From positions 1-6,182 of the forward strand of contig DSDR01000190.1 in assembly GCA_011048645.1 (NCBI GenBank): a stretch of 6,182 nucleotides of DNA, in the 5' to 3' direction. The notes under the pieces were generated by a model, which was not told the DNA's origin, made no database searches, and worked only from the letters and a program-made list of their open reading frames with translations. Numbering within the stretch: position 1 is the first letter of the stretch; each line of letters begins with the position of its first letter. The DNA comes from Phycisphaerales bacterium (lineage in GTDB: Bacteria; Planctomycetota; Phycisphaerae; Sedimentisphaerales; Anaerohalosphaeraceae). The position numbers were made by a program, and so were the translations under genes. This document shows, in pieces, positions 5,071 through 6,182 of this stretch.

Positions 5071-5859
5071 ATGACCAGGAGCAGGTTTTTCGGATGGATA
5101 CTGACACTGATCGTGATCGTGATGACGGCCGGCGGTTGCGGCATCAGCCAGCAGCAGTATGAAGACTTGCAGGCTCAGAACCGCATTCAGCAGGATCACA
5201 TTGGTGAATTGGAGGCGGCCTTGTCGCAATGCAACCAGTCGATCCAGCAAAAACAGCAGCAGATCGATGCCTTGAGAGGCCAATCCAGCGCCGATGTGGC
5301 GGCGCGAGAAGCGCTGGTCGCGGCCCTTGAGGCGGACCTGGAAGAAAAGAAGGCCCTGATTGCCAAACTGCAAGCTCAATTGCTGGAAGGCGGCGCCCCG
5401 CTGCCGCTGGAGCTGAATGTCCAACTCCAGGAATTTGCCCGAACCAGTGAGATGATCGATTTTGACGAGGCCACCGGATCGCTGAAATTCAAGAGCGATC
5501 TGCTGTTTAATCTGGGCAGCGATGAAGTCCAGGCCGCCGCCGCCGAATCGCTGAAGGCCCTGGCCAACATTATGAACACCTCCGAGGCCAAGCAGTTTGA
5601 TTTGGTCATTGCCGGTCATACCGATGATGTGCCGATTCGTCGAGCCGCCACGCGGCAGGCTCATCCGACCAACTGGCATCTGTCGGCGCATCGGGCGATT
5701 TCGGTATTGAATCATCTCGGCCAAAACGGCATTGAACAGGAACGTATGGCGGTTAAAGGACACGGCGAGTATCGTCCGGTTGAGCCGAATCGACCCAACA
5801 AAGGGGGCAACCCGGCCAATCGCCGCGTCGAAATCTTTATCGTGCCGAGCATTCGCTGA
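5071..5859 (+). CDS. OmpA/MotB-type peptidoglycan-binding lipoprotein with coiled coil
   Basis: A 262-residue envelope protein. Basic residues (R3, R5) and a hydrophobic helix (6-20) lead to TAGGC, a lipobox with C23 as the likely lipidated residue. Residues 26-107 are Gln/Glu/Ala/Leu-rich with heptad character, a long coiled coil. The OmpA-like domain spans about 138-258: LLFNLGSDEV (144-153), VIAGHTDDVPI (179-189), NWHLSAHRA (201-209), VKGHGEYRPVEPN (228-240) and NRRVEIFI (250-257). The D185/D186 and R251/R252 regions are where this family grips the peptide of peptidoglycan. There is no beta-barrel, so it is Pal- or MotB-like in form, not a porin. The GHTDDVPI and NWxLSxxRA wording leans to the MotB-like branch, but no motA is near and the lipobox argues against a stator. 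It probably links a lipid-anchored membrane to the cell wall. ndk begins 29 bp after its stop. Confidence 0.9.
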   Translation: MTRSRFFGWILTLIVIVMTAGGCGISQQQYEDLQAQNRIQQDHIGELEAALSQCNQSIQQKQQQIDALRGQSSADVAAREALVAALEADLEEKKALIAKLQAQLLEGGAPLPLELNVQLQEFARTSEMIDFDEATGSLKFKSDLLFNLGSDEVQAAAAESLKALANIMNTSEAKQFDLVIAGHTDDVPIRRAATRQAHPTNWHLSAHRAISVLNHLGQNGIEQERMAVKGHGEYRPVEPNRPNKGGNPANRRVEIFIVPSIR

Positions 5860-5888
5860 ACCTGTCCCGGGCCGAGGAAAAGACACTC

Positions 5889-6182
5889 ATGGCTGAACGT
5901 ACATTGATCATTATCAAGCCGGACGCGGTACAGCGGCGGTTGATGGGTCGGATTTTGAGCCGATTTGAAGACAAAGGGCTTAAGATCGTCGCCGCCAAGC
6001 TGATGCATATTTCCGAGGCGTTGGCGCGTCAACACTATGCCGTTCATGAGGGCAAGCCTTTTTTTGAGGGTGTTGTGCGGTATTTGTCCTCCTCTCCGGT
6101 TCTGGTGATGGTACTGGAGGCGGACGGCGTCATCGGGATGGCTCGCAAGCTGATGGGCAAGACTTTCGGCAACGAGGCCGAG
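5889..6182 (+). CDS. ndk: Nucleoside diphosphate kinase, N-terminal 98 residues (runs off the right edge)
   Basis: This enzyme moves the gamma phosphate between nucleoside triphosphates and diphosphates through a phosphohistidine, balancing cytosolic NTP and dNTP pools. Visible family features are ERTLIIIKPDAVQR (3-16) with the nucleotide-contacting K10, SRFEDKGLKIVAAKL (24-38), HYAVHEGKPFFEGVVRY (49-65), and ARKLMGKT (85-92) with its R and T positions. The catalytic histidine, expected near residue 115, is outside the window, so activity cannot be confirmed. The start is set by alignment to the family and by GAGGA (5874-5878) 10 nt upstream, a slightly long spacing. The short gap after the lipoprotein gene suggests co-transcription, although the two functions are unrelated. 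Confidence 0.95.
   Translation, partial: MAERTLIIIKPDAVQRRLMGRILSRFEDKGLKIVAAKLMHISEALARQHYAVHEGKPFFEGVVRYLSSSPVLVMVLEADGVIGMARKLMGKTFGNEAE

Noticed and set aside
5020..5886. 288-residue minus-strand frame opposite the lipoprotein gene
   Set aside because: It mirrors the well-supported OmpA-type gene, matches no family I recognise, and its length follows from G/C-rich codon usage on the real strand.

Overview
The window looks like a piece of a bacterial chromosome, most likely from the Planctomycetota and possibly the class Phycisphaerae. This is inferred from protein style, not from a marker gene. The main clue is a DNA-binding-domain protein with an acidic linker and a 'GLLDLSLQADDTSLGA' segment, which I recall from planctomycete proteins. 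Supporting clues are a tiny lysine-rich histone-like protein and a lipobox plus OmpA-type peptidoglycan-binding domain, which fits a two-membrane envelope. Nothing here is phage, transposon, CRISPR, rRNA or tRNA.

Left part, minus strand (1-1120): the 5' end of a lemA-family gene runs off the left edge. It has a good Shine-Dalgarno and a near-consensus promoter whose -35 sits inside an inverted repeat. Upstream of it lies complete nadD, for NAD synthesis. nadD has its own candidate promoter and an intervening A/T-rich hairpin with a U tract that could be a leader attenuator.

Centre (1120-3570): a stretch with no supportable gene leads to a 51-codon gene on the plus strand. Its product contains only Lys, Ala, Thr, one Val and the start Met. 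It has a very strong ribosome binding site and ends at a strong rho-independent terminator. Convergent to it is a 609-residue orphan hybrid-free histidine kinase with a periplasmic CHASE-like sensor.

Right part, plus strand (3571-6182): a 359-bp A/T-rich divergent intergenic region holds an imperfect 30-bp palindrome, a promoter with an exactly duplicated 12-bp -10 segment, and a structured leader. It precedes a membrane-anchored helix-turn-helix protein. After 100 bp comes a coiled-coil OmpA-type lipoprotein, and 29 bp after that comes ndk (nucleoside diphosphate kinase), cut by the right edge. These three may be co-transcribed.

The best candidates for something under-described are the five-letter lysine-rich protein, the membrane-tethered HTH protein with a polylysine tail beside an envelope lipoprotein, and the putative nadD leader attenuator. 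I saw no clear multi-gene novel system such as a defence island or a biosynthetic cluster.
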